Source: Ilyomonas sp965219515 (GTDB lineage Bacteria; Bacteroidota; Bacteroidia; Chitinophagales; Chitinophagaceae). From it: DNA of 64,000 nucleotides. The position numbers and the translations under genes were made by a program. The notes beneath the pieces are model-generated. The model made no database searches and was not told the origin of the DNA. It saw nothing but the letters and a program-made list of their open reading frames with translations. The stretch is taken from the NCBI GenBank assembly GCA_965219515.1, contig OZ244776.1, positions 3,038,001 through 3,102,000 of the forward strand. The letters are read 5' to 3'. Positions 62,109-64,000 of the stretch are shown in pieces (the first letter of the stretch is position 1; each line of letters begins with the position of its first letter).

Positions 62109-63194
62109 TAAGTACCCTGTCAAAATTAAATAGAATTAAAGACGTTAAAACAGTGTGTCAAGAAAAATCAAAGAAATAGTACTAAGCAAAGAAGCTAAGC
62201 AAGCGTTGGAACATCTGTATAAAACGGAATCAAACCACAGTTTTCGTCAGCGCTGCAAAATGGTTTTATTAAAGTCAGAAAGCTACACGACTAAAGACAT
62301 TGCTGTTATTTCAGGCAGCAATATGGCAAGTGTTTATAATTGGCTGAACCGTTATGACAGCAATGGCATAACAGGGTTACGCACAAAGCCAGGACAGGGC
62401 AGAAAACCGATATTGGCAGAAGAACATGTAAGTATAGTAAGAGCAGCCATAGAACAAGAGCGGCAACGATTATCACAAGCCCGTCAGATTGTTGAAGAAA
62501 ATACAGGCAAAAAGATGAGTAACGAAACGCTGACGCGTTTTTTAAAAGTCATCACTGCCGTTACAAGCGAATAAGAAAACGACCTAAAGGCGGATGTGAT
62601 AAAGAATTTTATGACTATAAACTACAGGAACTTCAGTTATTAGAACAACGTTATGGCAAGTCAGAAATTGATTTGTATTATGGCGATGAGGTACAAATAT
62701 CAGAAGAAGGCTATGTGCCTTATGGCTGGCAGTTTACAGATGAAAACATTAGTATAAAGTCAGCTAAAGGCAAGCGTATCAATTGTTTTGGAATCATAAC
62801 AAGAGAGAATCAGTTCGAGCATGCGACCACTTACGAAACCATTACCACCAACTTTATCATCGAAAAAATAAATGAGTTTTCTTATCAGATAAAAAAGCAC
62901 ACGGTTATCGTATTGGACAATGCAAAAGTTCATCAGTCAAAAGCAATGAAAGCCATGCAAAAAGTATGGGCAAAAAGGCAATTATTTATTTTTTATCTGC
63001 CGCCTTACTCACCCCATTTAAATATTATTGAAAGACTTTGGAAAGAAATGAAAGCCAGATGGATACAAACCAAAGACTATGAAACCGATGAACAACTTTG
63101 CTATGCAACGATGCTTATTTTACATGCCATCGGTAAAAATTTATTCATCAACTTTAAAAAAGTTAATTAGTAGATAATTTTGACAGGGTACTTA
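62109..63194. mobile_element. Complete IS630-family element
   Basis: Perfect inverted repeats AAGTACCCTGTCAAAATTA (62110-62128) and its complement (63175-63193), with the TA target duplicated at the edges, enclose a transposase in two frames. About 1.09 kb. The ends are intact, so the copy is recent. It sits between nadC and the SUI1 gene. Confidence 0.93.
62155..63170 (+). CDS. IS630-family transposase expressed by -1 frameshift
   Basis: The first frame (GTG start at 62155, stop 62574) is a helix-turn-helix region (TTKDIAVISGSNMASVYNWL, LRTKPGQGRKPIL). The second frame carries the catalytic triad: YYGDEVQI, TVIVLDNAKVHQS and PPYSPHLNIIERLWKEMKARW. The two join in frame if the ribosome slips -1 on the heptamer T TTT TTA at 62538-62544, giving a fused transposase of about 338 residues. 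The heptamer is in the correct phase, so a programmed shift is likely. Confidence 0.88.
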
Positions 63195-63208
63195 ATACAA
63201 TTTAGCCA

Positions 63209-63553
63209 ATGAATAAAAAAAATAAACCGGATAATCGTGGCTTTGTGTACAGCACCGACCCGAATTTTCAATATCAAAACGCCGACAATGAACCGGTAGA
63301 AACATTGGTTCCGGCACAACAAAAGCTGCGCATCAGGCTTGATAAAAAAAAACGTGCGGGTAAAGCCGTTACGTTGATTACCGATTTTGCCGGAACCGAT
63401 GCCAATCTGCAGGAATTGGGCAAACAACTGAAAAATCATTGCGGCACAGGCGGCAGCGCAAAAGACGCAGAAATTATAATTCAGGGTGATCAGCGCGATA
63501 AAGTATTGCAATGGCTGCTGAAGAATGGCTATTCAGGAACGAAGAATGTGTAG
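63209..63553 (+). CDS. Translation initiation factor SUI1/eIF1-like (YciH)
   Basis: 114 residues: a short charged N-terminus and a SUI1 domain (KLRIRLDKKKRAGKAVTLIT, LGKQLKNHCGTGGSAKD, EIIIQGDQRDKVLQWLLKNGY). The fold matches eukaryotic eIF1 and bacterial YciH, which may help start-site fidelity. Confidence 0.93.
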   Translation: MNKKNKPDNRGFVYSTDPNFQYQNADNEPVETLVPAQQKLRIRLDKKKRAGKAVTLITDFAGTDANLQELGKQLKNHCGTGGSAKDAEIIIQGDQRDKVLQWLLKNGYSGTKNV

Positions 63554-63554
63554 C

Positions 63555-63660
63555 AGAACCGTATTAAGTATTAGGGAATAGGTATTAAGACAAGAAAGCG
63601 AATTGAAATACAAAGTCATACTACTTAATACATACTACCTAATACAAAAGTACACCCCTA
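63555..63660. repeat. Imperfect palindromic word repeat
   Basis: GTATTAAGTATTAGGGAATAGG on the left is echoed in inverted form by CTACTTAATACATACTACC on the right. Same style as the repeats at 7861 and 61989. Confidence 0.55.
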
Positions 63661-63686
63661 TATTTGCGGCTTATCAAAACCAAATC

Positions 63687-64000
63687 ATGTCAGTAATTGT
63701 AGTTGGCACCATGGCGTTCGACGAAATAGAAACGCCGTTCGGAAAAACGGATAAAATCATTGGCGGTTCTGCCTCTTATGCGGCTTATGCGGCAAGTAAT
63801 TTTGTAACGCCGGTTCAACAGATTTCTATTGTAGGCAACGATTTTCCGCAACAGGAATTTGACGATTTGACGGCACGTGGCGTACAGTTGGATGGCGTAG
63901 AAATCGTAAAAGACAAACCTTCTTTTTTCTGGCGTGGCCGCTATCATCTTGATATGAACACGCGCGATACGCTGATAACCGATCTGAATGTACTGGCAGA
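63687..64000 (+). CDS. PfkB-family sugar/nucleoside kinase, 3' end outside window
   Basis: From the ATG at 63687, 104 residues are visible: SVIVVGTMAFDEIETPFGK, IIGGSASYAAYAASNF (the GG substrate motif of ribokinase-like proteins) and ISIVGNDFPQQEFDDLTARGV. The ATP-binding C-terminal part lies beyond the window. It phosphorylates a sugar or nucleoside; substrate not determinable. Confidence 0.88.
   Translation, partial: MSVIVVGTMAFDEIETPFGKTDKIIGGSASYAAYAASNFVTPVQQISIVGNDFPQQEFDDLTARGVQLDGVEIVKDKPSFFWRGRYHLDMNTRDTLITDLNVLA

Overview
The window looks like chromosome from a member of the Bacteroidota, most likely a Chitinophagaceae-like soil or freshwater bacterium. Evidence is a type IX secretion set (PorV, GldJ, a protein with a type A sorting domain), a flexirubin-free carotenoid operon, DUF4293, DUF4292, a GH92 mannosidase, very few Shine-Dalgarno sites, and TAnnTTTG-like promoter words. 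No rRNA and only one tRNA are present. Placement to genus is not possible from the sequence alone.

Layout. 1-5.6 kb: a three-gene minus-strand operon (GNAT-fold acyl-amino-acid/autoinducer-synthase-like enzyme, a ThiF/E1-nitroreductase fusion, a 7TMR-DISM histidine kinase cut by the window edge) facing a single-domain response regulator. This is the best candidate for an undescribed system: small-molecule synthesis plus sensing. 5.6-20.8 kb: ordinary housekeeping and small families (thioredoxin, NrtR-like regulator, ExbB/ExbD, PrmC, RibD, AlkB, ApaG, a histone-H1-like protein, DUF2071, CoA-binding, DUF389, YkuK, GH92, LpxD). 21-24.5 kb: RluE-like pseudouridine synthase and the carotenoid operon crtI-cruF-like-crtZ, lacking crtB. 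24.7-48.3 kb: MutL, Prc-type protease, agmatinase-family enzyme, radical SAM protein, peroxiredoxin-like protein, Ffh, a RelE-type toxin-antitoxin pair, MtaB, cold-shock protein, CDF transporter, a 1850-residue alpha-2-macroglobulin lipoprotein and a dienelactone hydrolase.

48.4-57.2 kb is an accessory, decaying zone: IS630 and IS4 remnants, truncated SDR and diacylglycerol-kinase-type pseudogenes, a frameshifted dUTPase, a two-repeat CRISPR relic, a DUF5615 PIN toxin with a broken start, its DUF433 antitoxin split by a clean IS5 insertion with a 5-bp target duplication, and an orphan cas6. A tRNA-Arg(CCG) marks its right side; the EnvC/DUF4292/dut block inside it is core-like. 57.2-64 kb returns to core genes (IspF, PorV, GldJ, NadC, SUI1, PfkB kinase) with one intact IS630-family element whose transposase needs a -1 frameshift.

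Throughout, intergenic 'word' repeats (CCCCTAAAGGGG palindromes, long imperfect palindromes built of repeated short words) recur, and some have run into coding sequences (PrmC, GH92, CrtZ ends). All functional calls rest on reading motifs by eye; no database search was run.
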